Positions 47,173 to 59,370 are shown, numbered from the stretch's first letter. The stretch: 64,000 nucleotides of DNA from Lepeophtheirus salmonis (GCF_016086655.4 NC_052134.2:35773971-35837970); one strand, 5' to 3'. Notes: generated by a model not told the origin, from the letters alone. Made by a program: numbers and translations.

Positions 47173-47420
47173 AACGGCCGGAAAGATTATGGCGACTGTC
47201 TTTTGAATTCGTAAGGAATTATCCTCATTGGCTATCGGGAAAAGGGTAAAACTATTACAGATGCATATTATTCATCATTATTGGACTGTTTGAAAACCGA
47301 GCTGCAAGAAAAAACCCCACGATTGGCCCACAAACAAGTCATTTTCTATCACGAAAATGCACTGGCTCACACCTCAGCACTTGTGGTTGCAAAATTAATG
47401 GAAATAGGTTTCCAACTCCA
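47173..47420 (+). pseudogene. Mariner transposase core fragment (second Asp region)
   Basis: The segment opens with KIMATVF-like codons. After two frame changes it runs AYYSSLLDCLKTELQEKTPR, LAHKQVIFYHENALAHTSAL and VVAKLMEIGFQL. The canonical mariner motif here is FHQDNAPAHTS. The catalytic Asp position is Glu in this copy (HEN), while it is Ala in the 14.5-kb copy. The open segment of the last 45 codons is better preserved than in the other copy. The C-terminal third of the protein, including the third catalytic residue, is absent. Confidence 0.82.
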
Positions 47421-47710
47421 AATGCCCACATCACCAGCAATCTCATGCACCTTCACTCTTCTGTCATCTATAACCATATCATGGACTTTATCAATTATTT
47501 CTGGAGTGGTAACCTCAACAGGGCGTTCAGAACGTTCAGCGTCACTTGTACCCATATGGTCGCTCTAAATTTTGAAACCATTTATAAACTGTTTTAATTG
47601 AAGGTGCAGAGTCCCTTATAATATTGATCAATCTTCTTTTTAGTCTCATAAGGTGTGTTGCCTTTCATAAAGTAATGTTTAACCAACCCACGAAATTATT
47701 TTTCGTCCAT
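47421..47710 (-). pseudogene. Mariner transposase N-terminal fragment, antisense
   Basis: The ATG at 47710 reads MDEK, then TAA, then FRGLVKHYFMKGNT, the mariner N-terminus. A frame change follows, then PSIKTVYKWFQN and, in another frame, MGTSDAERSERPVEVTTPEI, IDKVHDMVIDDRRVKVHEIA and GDVGI. This is a textbook mariner DNA-binding region and linker, and it stops exactly where the opposite-strand core begins. The TAA after the EK codons is present in both chimeric copies, so it was probably already in the common ancestor. Confidence 0.87.
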
Positions 47711-47884
47711 TTTTTGAAAATCACTCCACTTCTTCGATTCAAACAGATGCCAAACAGAAATAAATAGACCGATCTGACTGAAAGTTTGTGTGTGTACTTT
47801 CAATAAATGGTACTTAATAACCTCAATACGCGCCAGTAGTGCAGTCTCTACAACTTTACATGGACTTTTCAAACGACCCTCGTA

Positions 47885-50800
47885 TACATGATAAAGATTT
47901 GTAATTCTTTGAAATAATAATATACACAAATATGACCAACTAAAGAGCTTCTCTTTCATCGACTATAAATATTTCAAATCTTGAAACAGTCTGTTGTTTT
48001 CCTTTCAATATCTTGCACATATACTCCGAGGTCAACATACGTTCAAATTGTTTCATCACGGAAAGGTGAAAATCTCAAAAATAATAACGGATATATTTTG
48101 GCAATTAATAAACTGAATCTATTAATGTGTTTATCGCTTATCATATTTTAGGATCAGTTAACTCATTGAGCCAATTAATATTCAGAAAAAAAATTGCAAA
48201 AAGGTGCAAACTGATGAGTTTACTCTTTTTATTAGAATGATTTTTCACTTTATCCTATGGAAAAAAAAAATCAATAAATCACATCTAGAGAGAGAAATTA
48301 TTATAGTCGATATTTTCTTGTGAAAAAAAAACTCCTTTAAAAACAAATTCAAAGCATACACGTGATACTTTATAGCAACTAATCTGTAGTCGGTCCATGG
48401 AAGATTATATTTTTTTTACATAAAATGTATATTTGAAATAATCTAATATTAATAAACATAGAGAATAAATTTATCAAACTTAATATAATTAAAGTAATAT
48501 TAAAAATTGTTATTAAAAATTACAAAAGTTTTAACTTTTTCTATAGAAGCTTTTTGGCTTTTAATTTTCTCGTTTTGTAGTTCTTCTTTTTTCTTTTTTT
48601 TTTTGCTGTTACTCAAACTAGCGTGACCAAACATTCATAGGATTGTAAATCCTCAGCATTTATTCTAGTGTGAGTATTTTGGGGTTGTTGTTGGCAGCCG
48701 GAACAGAGTTTTTTTATCCAATGCTGCTATCCATTTTGCTCAAAAATGTAGAGGATTTGTTAGGGAGTTGTAAATGTTAGTTCTTTTTGGACTCAGAGTA
48801 GAATTGAGGATCGAAAACGGCCGGAAATGAAGAAAAAAAGATTTTAGAGTGCTTAAAAGATACTTTTGTATCAGAAAAAAAGTAGGGCTAAAATTGAATT
48901 TGATATATAGCCCCTCTTAATATCAACGAAGGCCAAAAATCAGTTAGTGGTTAGCAGATTATTCCATAAAATCGCTGCACTACTCTATTCAATGTTGGTC
49001 ATTTAGATTTTTTGTTATTTATCTACAAATTGGTTGCAACTTTTGTTTTAAGGATAATCTTGTAAGATTTGTATTAAGATAATAAAACGAGACTATTCAA
49101 GAGAATAGCAAAAGTTAACGTTAAGGAAGTTTGTATTGCCATATGTATCTTAGCAGTGTATAAAATATAAGCTTAACGTGTACGAGATTTTTATAGTTGG
49201 GAATCGGAAGAGCGTTTTTTTATTTTCTAACGCTTTCATCCTTGTTATTTAACTTTCGAGATGGGAACATTGAAGTGTAAAGTGTATGTATGAGCTAATG
49301 GATAATGGAGACTAAAACTAAAGATTGATTGAGGATTTGTAAGTGGAGTGGAATTCAAGTATATTCTGGTGAAGAATGGGGTGGCATTTGCCCCTTCGCC
49401 TCTATTTTTGGCAACCTTGCAAACATTGGGTCACATTTTATAACAGATTTAGGCTCAAATGAACCATATATCAAATGGGTATTACCAAAACATCAACCAC
49501 ACGTATGTATCTTTTGTTAGCTGTCGATTTTCCTACTACCTATAATAGTTAATGAAAGTTTTCATTAGTTCATTGCATTAGTGTTGTAAACGTTGATTTA
49601 TTTAATTCAAATATTTTCGCAAGTTTAAAACATAATGATAAGAAAGTATTCATTTTTTCCATTCATAACTATAGTACCATATGTAACAAATATTGAGGAG
49701 CAATACAGTATTATTTTGCTTAAATATCCATTTTAATGTTGAGTGGCTAAAAACACAAATAAATACTGGTGTTACAATTTGAAAAAAGTAATAATTCCAT
49801 AATGGCAAAGAAACGGGGATGAACGTGTTTTTTTATTATTTTGTGCACAAACAGATAGAGAGTAGTGCTATCTAGTGGCAAAATAATACAACCTGTTGAG
49901 TGATAATATTATTTAATATATTTATTATTTTTAAATTTAAATTCAAAACTATTTTTGGAGGGCTAGAAAAAAAAAACCTCCTTATCAGTTGTAAAAGAAT
50001 AATAGTCTCTTCTCTGAGGGGGATAAATGATGATAAAAAGTTTACCCTGCAGTTACAAATCTCCACAGATATTATTAAATATGTAAGGCCGGCAAGGACT
50101 TTATAAAAATCTACAATAACATTTTTCCTTGTGTTTGTAGACTGCCCTTCCATCTTTATACTTAAATATTTTTTATCCGTCAACAAAAAAGGGTTGACGA
50201 ATGGGGAAGAAAAATTTGTTGAAGGTTTTGATTTTTTTTTAATTTCAAAGAAGAATAATGGAACTTTTGCGCTAACAAGGGCCCTGGACTTTGAAATTCT
50301 GAATTGTAAATCCCTCGTTGTCAGCCGACTAACTACATATGAGCCGATTGCTCTGCTCTCAGTATGAAAATTCCAAAATCAGGATGTGAGTCATGGAATT
50401 TTGCAGGAACAGAAGTCTGATACCTCTTATTGAGTTCATATATAAATATTTTAAAAAGGGTTTTAAGAAATTTTAGCAAATAGTTATCGTGATTGTTAGT
50501 TTGATTGATAACATATTTTTTTAAAGATTGATTTTTTAAATTGTACAGCTGAGCAACCAACTATAAATTATAATGTTTATTTATGTACTTGTTACGTTAT
50601 TACTCCGTTTTATTTATATATGTATGTTCTCTATAATATATAAATCAAATAAAGAATGTTAAAAAAATAAGGAATAACGATTTGTTATTTATGGAATAGT
50701 TTTTGATTCTGATTAAAATGATTTACTCAAGGAATTAAGACAATTGTAACCTTCTATGATATAGTGTTCTTTTTATTGGTAGTAAATGGTGTGGAAGGGG

Positions 50801-51342
50801 TCCATCAATTAATATCTATCATCAATGGTGCAGTGATGTCATTTATACACGTGTAAATCGGTAGACACTATGTAGATTTTCAATTCAATATGGAAAAACA
50901 TGTTGTATCTATGTATTTTAGCTCCTGTACTACGTTAATTGAAGAAAAAAAAATACCAACACTTTGGAGATAAAGATTATAACTAATGAACCTAATAGTA
51001 TTATCTCAAAAAGACATGCAACTAAAAAAAAATAATAAATAAATGTCTAAAACTAAAGATATAAATTTATATTTGGCAAAAAGCTTTAGCCTATGTTTAT
51101 TATTTAATAACTAACTTATGAATTTTTTTTTTATGTGTAGCTATAAGTTTTATGAGCCAACGTATTTTTTTATTATAGAGGTAGCATGTACGATTATTGC
51201 ACATTCCCTCTTAACTCTTTCTCAAAATATTTTGACCAAAAAAAATTTTTATAATAGGATTAGATAAGTACAAGTGGAAACACTTAAAGGATTTTTATAG
51301 TACTGTGATACTTAACCGGGGGAATTGAGGCCTTGTATAAAA
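47885..51342. other. Long stretch with no recognised repeat or gene
   Basis: This is one of the longer intervals in which I see no transposase, SINE or shared repeat. Frames at 49329-49520 (63 codons, not low complexity), 49872-50186 minus and 50131-50367 have no recognisable family. A divergent host exon cannot be excluded, but none is supported. Confidence 0.45.
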
Positions 51343-53690
51343 CTAGTGTTGTGTCGACTTGAGTCCTCTAGAGAAGAGTTGTTAAGGATTGACTTGAGTC
51401 GATATTTTAGAAAAGGAAAACAAATTAACCATTTCTCCTTGCTGGGCTGTCTCTCGCAAAATCTTGCAGAAATTTTCTATAAGGTATGGCTCGACCTCTA
51501 CTGTGGACATTATTTGCCAATTTTTAAAAAGAAAATATTCTTCGGACCTCTTTATAACCTAGTTAGTAATGAAGTTGAGACTGTTTCCAAAGAAATTTTT
51601 ACAATTAATTATATGATTACAATACAAGAATTAAAAAAGTTCAATTAAAAAATCTGAAAATGTAATTCACCTTTGCTAAAAGCAGCCAAGTTCATATATC
51701 CTTTATACCTCGTCATTTAAAAATGTTGATTCAGCCTCACTTGGATCGTAATGCAAAGATAATATGTAAGACATATTTTGATCTGCTAAAAACATGGGAA
51801 AAGTTAATAATGTAGTCCCTGACTTTTTTCAAGGAGGATAGATAATATACGGCTTAGCTCCAAATGTCAACGGACTGTATTTACTTTAAATCGCTTTGAA
51901 GGGACAGAGGGAAGATTTTTAACTCAATGATTTGAGCATTTGCAAGATACCATCAATATCCACTCTTCGATACTTCTTCCAGTATAAAATATAAGTCTTT
52001 TTAATTTGAAAGACTTTGTTCACAAGTACTGTTTTGCTTACATTCTTTTTGGAATGCCCATGGTGAAGGAATATTCTACCCCTGACACTAAGGCTTTCTG
52101 CTTTTTTAGCTCGTGTCTCGTGTCGGGGTGTCTAATAAACTTTCACTCTTTGAGGAAAATTGATATTACTTCTATAGCAAATCATGCAGCCTTTTCATGA
52201 TTCCCTGTACGAGAATTATTAGCAAAATTGTTTTCCATCAATAAGCAGTGTAAAATTAAAACACAAAATTGTTTTTTGATCCATTGTTTTGGAAATAACA
52301 AAAGTAACGTCACACCTATCACAATAACTCACAAACTAAAGAACAAATTGCCATGCAATTTTGACATTTTTCTTTTGATGGTTGGAACCAGTTAAAAATT
52401 AGGTGAATTAAAAAAAAGCTTCATCAATGTTGGAAACCTAGGACTTTTTAGCCATTGTATTATTCAAAACGAAATAAAAAATTAAGTAGCTATTTCTGTT
52501 ATATTATAAGGTATAACGGTACCGGGATACCGACGCATTTCAAAACGGCACTATAGTAAACGTATATTGAAACCTCTACTTACAACTTCACTTTGTCATA
52601 AAAAGATATCCTGTTGATGAGGTAACTTCTCAAATTTTTGATTCCCTCCCTAAACAAAATGGTCCTATAATTAAAAAACTAATAAGAAGAGTAAACATTT
52701 TATTTTATAAATAATAGGTCTCCAATTTTATAAAGACATGTAAATCAACCTTAACGATATTTTTTGCAACATTTTAGTCAAAAAAGTATCGAACAGTACC
52801 GAAATACTAACAAATATTTTGGTACTGGAACTGCTGGAAAAATTGGTATTGAGACGACACAACTGCCAATTTATTAGTATCTAATAATTTTTAACTACAA
52901 TCAATATATTGATTGTTTTATTCTTTGTTATTTTAGCTTTTATTTGATAAATAATTACTTCATTCATAAGTAGAGGAAAGGTATTTACAAAAAAGTTGTT
53001 AAATATTTTTAATATATTTCTCCTAGATGTTACTTATTTGTAAAGATTAATTTTTAAAGCTGAGAGCAAAGGCAAGACATACATTAATTGGAGTTAGTGT
53101 CCAAGCTGGGGGAAAAGTCCCTAATTTTACCCATTATTATTTTATATATCAGACTCAGGTCAAATTAAAGCGATTCAGTCGTTGTTCGTGTCGACACAGT
53201 AACCTAGAAAAAAAAAGTCAATTACATAAATGATTTTTTTATAAACATAAAAGTCATTTAATTAATTGACTTTTATTAATCAAAAAAGTTCATTAAACTT
53301 CTGAAGAAAAAAAATAGAAAGGAATGGTTATATTAAGATTCTGAAATGGAATTATGGAGATAAAACTTCAAGAACTATGGGGTTAGTGCCAATCTACCAC
53401 TTAATTTCTCACCTTCATTTTTGTAATTCTTTTTTCTCAAAACAAGGTGCTGCAGGTAAGTAAAATAAATAATGATCGGTTGTTACAATTGACATTTTAA
53501 ATTATCGTCATTTTAACTTTCTACTTCAGTCCATTTAAACTTTGACTTTACTTATCCATTTTTGTATTTTCCTACTTGATTAGGACTGACTTTTTTTAAT
53601 GATGAAGTATCACTATATCAATATATACATACATTAGTTTTGAGTTACAGACAAGTTAGAAGCAGAAACCATTTCGAGAACCTACTTATC
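51343..53690. other. Non-coding stretch with possible paired ends
   Basis: CTAGTGTTGTGTCGACTTGA at 51342 and, in reverse complement, GGCAGTTGTGTCGTCTCAAT near 52866 share GTTGTGTCG, so a decayed 1.5-kb MITE of the TAGTGTTG type is possible. Inside, GGTACCGGGATACCG (about 52517) and AGTACCGAAATACTAAC (about 52795) are inverted relatives. The 107-codon frame at 51325-51648 overlaps this left end and is probably spurious. Confidence 0.3.
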
Positions 53691-54352
53691 TACTGGGTGT
53701 TAATATAATTATGACCAAGTAAAATTATTGAAACAATTTTTTTACTTATTTCTTAAATATTTATAACTGGACAACAATTGATATTTTTTTTAATCCTACA
53801 AAAACAAATAAATCGTAAATTGTTCACTATGAAGCCCTTTGGCGTCAATAACGAGCTTCCATCGGCATATAAGTAGAGATCATACAAAAATAAGTAAAGC
53901 CTGATTCGTAAAAATTTGTACATTTCTTTCAGCTATTTTGTTTAAAGGATACTCAAATTTGGTGCACATTAATTACAGGCCCAGTCCTCAGTACGCGTGC
54001 ATATACTGTAATTAAGGGGATTAAGATCAACCGAGGAAGAAGGCCAAAAGGGCTTCAGCTAATAAAAAAGACTTTTTGCCCAATTTTTGGCGATAATTTT
54101 AGTACTATGGACATCCTGCTGAAGTACCTTGTCGGATTCACCAGCAACGTCTTTCATCCAAAGAATCAGTTGTTCTTAAAAAAATTAATATATGAGACTA
54201 AATGATTTCGTAGATTGCAACGAAACCTGTTTTTTATCATCGAAACGACTATGGTATTGATCTGAGGAAGACTATTTTGGTGTTGTTTGATTCCAAAGTC
54301 ATTTACTCTTAAAGGACATTGTTTTAAATGATATATATCTAGTTGTCCAGTA
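53691..54352 (-). mobile_element. Candidate bounds of a Tc1/mariner element
   Basis: TACTGGGTGTTAATATAA at 53691 and, inverted, TACTGGACAACTAGATATA ending at 54352 flank the transposase relic on the minus strand. Only the first six bases agree well, so the boundaries are tentative. Confidence 0.3.
53822..54180 (-). pseudogene. Tc1/mariner-superfamily transposase C-terminal fragment
   Basis: The minus strand reads LWMKDVAGESDKVLQQDVHS, then TKIIAKNWAKSLFY, a stop, and KPFWPSSSVDLNPLNYSICT. These correspond to W....G...VFQQDSAPAH and FWP..SPDLNPLDYSIW. The third acidic residue is Asn here (PLN). About 33 residues separate it from the Asp of QQD, counting the stop. TEDWAC continues the family pattern (ED.AC). 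Another frame supplies RWKLVIDAKGLHSE, the usual RLEAVI.A.GG.IE ending. The N-terminal two thirds are not visible upstream at 54.2-54.4 kb. Confidence 0.75.
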
Positions 54353-54423
54353 TACATATGTTTAATTTCTAGAGTTGTAAAAAATATGAACTGTCGTTAT
54401 ATATAAAAAAAGAAAATTAATTT

Positions 54424-54735
54424 GGTAACCCTGACAATTTGAAGAATACTTTAGAGGAGATCACCTAGCTGTTATGACGTTTTATTTGAATATTTTCAAG
54501 CAGCATTGTGAGAGAGAGGAAGAAAATGACACTTCTTATCTTGTAAATGAATAGATAAGAATTACTCCGATGTCAATCGTGAATTATATTACGAGTCCAA
54601 CAAGGACTTACACTAATAATATATTTAGATTTTCCTTCCTCAAAAAAAATTATGATAACATCTTCAGATAATAAAAAAAAGTACTCAACTAGCAACTACA
54701 AAAAGTATTGCACTCGTTTTAGCTCATATTTTGTA
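54424..54735 (+). repeat. Interspersed repeat family R1, copy 3
   Basis: GGTAACCCTGACAATTTGAA, GAATACTTTAGAGGAGATCA, CCTAGCTGTTATGACG, later ACGAGTCCAACAAGGACTTA, and finally AACTAGCAACTAC, then GTTTTAGCTCATATTTTG. The best collinear partners are 60511-60865 and 21556-21945. Confidence 0.65.
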
Positions 54736-56364
54736 TGAACTCTCATAATTCTTTACACATTTTTCACACTTTGACATTAGCGTCCAGCATGTCTGCCATC
54801 CTATTTTCGGATTTCTTTTGGCACTTCGAAAATGCGTTGATATATTTGAACTAATGCAGAATAGTATCAGCTGAATAACTATCATTTACAAAACTTTAGG
54901 ATTGCAAATTTATTAATCTTCTAAAAAAATCATTTAAAAAGATGTGTAATAATTTAATTTACACCTGGTATCCATAGAAATAAAATCAAGACCAAATATT
55001 TGATTCATTAAAACTATTGTGGAAATCAACTTCTGTCATCAACTTGTATCTTTTTTGATTTGCATACAACTTTTGCATTCATCTGCATGTATTCACGCAT
55101 ATCATATTGCATTAATAGACAAGTTAATTCAAATGCAGAACAAGTTATTTACATTGTGCATATATTACTATTGAATCATCAAATATAAAGAAATCGAGAA
55201 CAAATAATTCTCCATCAATTTACTCAATACTCACTCAAATACAATTTATGTGGGTATTTTGAAGAAATAAAAATATTTGTAAAGCTTAAGACTCTTTGTC
55301 TTATCAATCACTTATCAATTATAGTGAGTATTATATATTTGATTTGTCAACATAAAAACAATCTAGAATTGTATATGCAAAAATCGACCAGTAAACTAAA
55401 GTAATTGATGAAGTTATGTTCTTTCAAATTATAGAAACAAATTTTATATTCATTTGGTTGAAACGGTTGTTTTAAATTGTCAAAATTCAATATATGTACA
55501 ATGTCGAACATAAAAATAGATTGAATTTGATTTAACAAAAACCGCAACTTCTATGATGAAAAAGCTCAAGGCCTTACTTATAATAATCCCATATCAACAA
55601 ATAATATTTTATCAACGCAAAACAAGCTGAAATAATCAATTATGTTAAAGCACAGCTTTTCAAGGCTTGGACTCTTTTTTAACCAAGCTCTACACTTGAC
55701 AAGGTGAAGACAAAAACTCTTCATACTTTGCATTTTTTTAATAATAAATTGAAAGTTTTAAAAAATCCTGAAATATACATGGCCAATAATTTTTTCAGAA
55801 ATTACCAAGAATTTTATTAAGCGGTATCACAATTGCAACGGACCTTTTTCCTCGAAAGTTCAAAAGACTAACAGCCATAAAATTTTAATCACAATAGCAA
55901 AATATAAAATTCCGATTATTGGAAAAAAGCACAATATTTTTTAACCAACTATTATTCGAGACATTGCATAAAGGGACAAGTAATTTTATGGAGGATTAAT
56001 GTTTTTGTAATAATTTACTTAGTTTTTTTTTTTTATATATATCATTTGAATTATTGATTGTTTGTGACATAATTTGATTGAAGTTCACAACTCACAAAGT
56101 GAGTATAAATTTGAGATATTTTAAGGCTCAATACATAGGAGACTGTTTTAACAATTGCTACACTTTTCCTCGCATTGGTTCTTTTATATAAATCCACTTG
56201 ACATCAAGAGTTTTATGTAGCTAGATCAAGGACTTGAACAATTTTTTGAGTGTGAATTTTTTTCGGATCTACATGTAATACTGATCACTGATCTATAATA
56301 AATATATTATTATATTGCCTTAATCTGCTATGACACTTTGAAATTAAATTTGTCAGTATCATGA
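54736..56364. other. AT-rich non-coding stretch
   Basis: No gene, paired ends or shared repeat recognised. Confidence 0.45.
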
Positions 56365-56724
56365 AAAATTTTAGTGGAGTCCATAGGATTCAATTTTGGA
56401 GAGGGCTTAGTTTTTGGAATTTTTTTAATATAAAAATTAAATTTTTTGAAAAAAATTCAAAAATACATAGCTACTGCTATTAATGGATTATTAAAAATTT
56501 TGGGGAAAAATTTCAAATATCAAGAGTTACTTACAGAAAATGAATTTTTTCGGGAAAAAAATTCAAATGTGATATTTTAAATATTAAATTTGCGAAAAAA
56601 TTACAACTATTTAATTATTTGCAATGCAAGATTTTTTACACGAATTTTTTTTAGTAAAAAGCACAAGTTCCTTAATTTGGGAAGGGGCTACAGCCCCTCC
56701 ATCCCACCTCCTGCGGAATCGCCT
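56365..56724 (+). repeat. GC-ended repeat family R4, fuller copy
   Basis: A body of AATTTTTT-AAAAAATT words (GAATTTTTTTAATATAAAAA, GAATTTTTTCGGG) ends in GGGAAGGGGCTACAGCCCCT, then CCATCCCACCTCCTGCGG. The 16.6-kb fragment ends the same way. No coding capacity. Confidence 0.5.
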
Positions 56725-57326
56725 GAATAAAGTTATTTTTTGATCACTGGCTACATAGAAAATTGAAGTATTTGAGGAGTCCAATTTTGTATGAAGAACT
56801 ATTTTCTGTTATAATATTTAAATCAATTCAAATAGTACTGGACAAAAGGGTATGAAGTATACGGCCTAAAACCATGTCTAACCTCGTTGGAGAGGGACGA
56901 AAAATTTGATTCATATTTTCTTTTAAAAATCTGTCATTAAATATTTTAGGGGGCTAACAAAAAAATACGTGGTTCTGGGGAAGGGGTGAAGAAAAGAAAA
57001 GTGTTAGTCCATATGGGGGAAGGGGGTAATAATTATACGAAAAAAGAACCACGTTCTTTATAAATGACACTTAATATTCATACCTAATCTGTAAAATTTG
57101 CGAGTCGAAAATAAACCAGCTCTGATATATTGAGCCAAAAAAAAAAAGTCTCAAAATTCTCCCTGGTCTCCCTTACATATACTAGACATCTTGATAATTC
57201 TCCTTTGATTGAAGAGGCTCTAATTATTATTATTATTATTACAGACGTATTTATGGTTAAAGAATTAAAATAAATAAAATGAAATGTCTGACTCCGTCAC
57301 AAAAATAACAAATCATAGTTCCACAT
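56725..57326. other. AT-rich non-coding stretch
   Basis: An (ATT)n run lies at 57222-57241. No gene seen. Confidence 0.45.
57222..57241. repeat. (ATT)n microsatellite
   Basis: About six uninterrupted ATT units. Confidence 0.85.
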
Positions 57327-58310
57327 TAGACTGTCCCGTTTTCAAAGTAATATCACCTTTTGTCTACACATAAATTTTTTCTGCCGTGTTTATTGTACCT
57401 CGCAACCTTTGATCAAAATAAACATATCATGGTATAAAATAAGTTGGTAGTAGTGATGTCATAATACCATTATTTTTATACCGAAATTGCTATCGGTATT
57501 TCAAATCTTTTTTCATTAAAATATTTTGGCAATTTAGAAGCACTTACTATCTTATCCTCAGGATTTGTGCTGAGGATGAGTGAGGGACCAAAATTAATTT
57601 TATAATTTTCTTTTACTTTAATTAAAGGACAATTTAGTTTGGAACGAGAGCCGTCAGAAAATTAGGGTAATTGCGATATAGGTGGGGTAACTTATGTGAT
57701 AGCGATAATAGTACCAATTTTAGCGTAATTTACTACAAGAACCTTTTAAATCCCTTGGTACTCCAATACCACTATATTACGTGTAAATCGAACAAAAATT
57801 GAAGGTAGTTGGCTAATTCTTCACAACTATGGTACTATTATTAAATAAGTATTGAGAATTGTTCACAGTTCAACAAAAGTTAATTCAAAATCAACCAATC
57901 CACTTCCAGAACACTGATTAGGGCTACAACCAAAAATATTGACAGCTGACAACAAAATAAAGTGTAATTTGTTGTGTTAGTGAGATAACACCATGCTGGG
58001 ATTTACTTTTTTTTATTAAATATAACTTCAAAAAATATAACACTTACTTGAGGAATTATAAGGTGTACAGTATTTAGCTGATTAATATTATACTTAAAAA
58101 TATAAAAAAACAATTTTTGACTGATAGGATTTTCATATTTGACCTGTTACAAGAATCTGAAAAATAGTTTATACATTAAATGTATTGAACCACGCCAAAA
58201 AAAGTCTGAGAGGCTGTAAACTTTGCCAAGTCCGATTCTTGATAGTTTCTAGCAGAAAAAGTTTTTGTGCAGGCGAAAAGCATTTTTTTATTAAAAAAGG
58301 GGACAGTCTA
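57327..58310. mobile_element. Candidate element with TAGACTGTCCC ends
   Basis: TAGACTGTCCCGTTTTCAAA at the left is matched in reverse complement by TAGACTGTCCCCTTTTTTAA at the right, 984 bases apart. Solo forms occur near 8610 (TACTGTCCCGTTTTTG) and 34085 (AAAACGGGACAGTC). The interval includes an R2 copy at 57851-57992 and no recognisable protein. Confidence 0.4.
57851..57992 (+). repeat. Interspersed repeat family R2, copy 6
   Basis: AGAATTGTTCACAGTTCAAC, AAAATCAACCAATCCACTTC, CAGAACACTGATTAGGG, ATATTGACAGCTGACAACAA and TTGTTGTGTTAGTGAGATAA. This is the cleanest R2 copy and served as the reference for the family order. Confidence 0.7.
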
Positions 58311-59164
58311 TTCCCAATACACAAGACAAGGACTTATAAAATTATACTTACTTGATAAATAGTTTGTTGTCTTGTGTCTTACCCTGAAGGGGAACACCAT
58401 AATATACATGTATTGTGTTAGTCTAACGTATCTATTTATGTAGATAAGGATATTATTTCTACCGTTAGATGGTATTTTTTCTTTTTAAATCTTTAAAGTG
58501 TGTAGTATGTTTTTACAGAAAAATAAATGAATTAAAGAAATTGATAATGAGGAGAAAGTGAATTGGAATATTAAGGAGCTTTAGCTTGAGGTAAAGAGCC
58601 TGCGAATATTGATAAAAAAGTGCCTTAAATAAAATTGTATTGAATATAATAGTACTAGACTTAGAGATGTATTATTCGGGCGTCATGCTATAAACTTTCT
58701 TTATATTAAACTTTACTTTATACTCGTATAACTTTAGTAGTTGGATTTTTCTAGTTCCAACTCGTTTTTGCCATTCATGCCTTGAATTACTTTTTAATCG
58801 GTTGAGCACCTGGACGGAAAAAACTTTGAAAGATGTTCATTTAGTCGTTTATTTTTTCGCTCTTTTTTTATTCTTCGCCAAAGACATATTTTATCACAAA
58901 GCCAACGCTAAAACCATGTCACGAAACGATGACCACATGATCCATATATGTACAAATTTAGGTGTCCATGAGAATACTTTTTTATCTCTTAGGGCCGCTG
59001 AAGGTATCATGCATTATTTTATAACTAAATACGCAACATTCATAAATTCTCCAGAAAATTTTTTGAAGGAGTGAAAAATTGTAAACGTCAAGAAAAAAAT
59101 AATGTGATACCTGAAAAATGACATCTTGCCAGAAAATAAATTTACATCAAAATATTTTGGTAAT
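58311..59164. other. Non-coding stretch with one unrecognised 90-codon frame
   Basis: The frame at 58802-59074 begins MSTWTEKTLKDVHLVVYFFA, has a hydrophobic stretch at residues 13-27 and then a mixed, non-repetitive tail. I do not recognise it, and no splice or promoter context supports it. It is longer and less biased than most frames here. Confidence 0.35.
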
Positions 59165-59349
59165 CAATATGTTGGGGAAAAGTTATTATCTTGAACAAAA
59201 TTTACGCAGGTTTGATACTCGGTTGCTCTTAGTGTAGGAAATATACATATAATATCTATATCGACTTGAATTTTCAAGTTCAGATGGATTCATTGTATTA
59301 CTAAACCCCAACTAATATATGATCAATACTACTCCATCTAACCAAAAAA
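59165..59349 (+). mobile_element. tRNA-derived SINE, 5'-truncated copy of a cluster
   Basis: TTGGGGAAAAGTTATTATCT, CGCAGGTTTGATACTCGGTT (B-box-like GGTTTGATAC), GAAATATACATATAATATCT and TACTCCATCTAACCAA align with the following two copies. The A-box part is missing or diverged. Confidence 0.6.
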
Positions 59350-59370
59350 TAAAATTAAGATAACAATATA

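Larger units (their letters stand above)
47023..47884. mobile_element. Internally inverted chimeric mariner element, copy 2
   Basis: The ends TACGAGGGTAGTATGAAAAG and, in reverse complement, TACGAGGGTCGTTTGAAAAG enclose 862 bases with TA at each edge. About 150 bases at both ends match each other (GCACTACTGG-GCGTAT, CAACTTTCA / CAAACTTTCA, GATTGGTTTATTTCTTT / GATCGGTCTATTTATTT). The order inside is the same as at 14552-15402: 5' leader, core fragment in sense, N-terminal fragment in antisense, 5' leader inverted. The sense/antisense junction (GAAATAGG-T-CAACT then ATGCCCAC) and the leader/core junction fall at the same places in both copies. Confidence 0.88.

Noticed and set aside
51325..51648. 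107-codon frame as a gene
   Set aside because: It begins across a MITE-like end and shows no domain; the composition fits chance read-through in AT-rich DNA.
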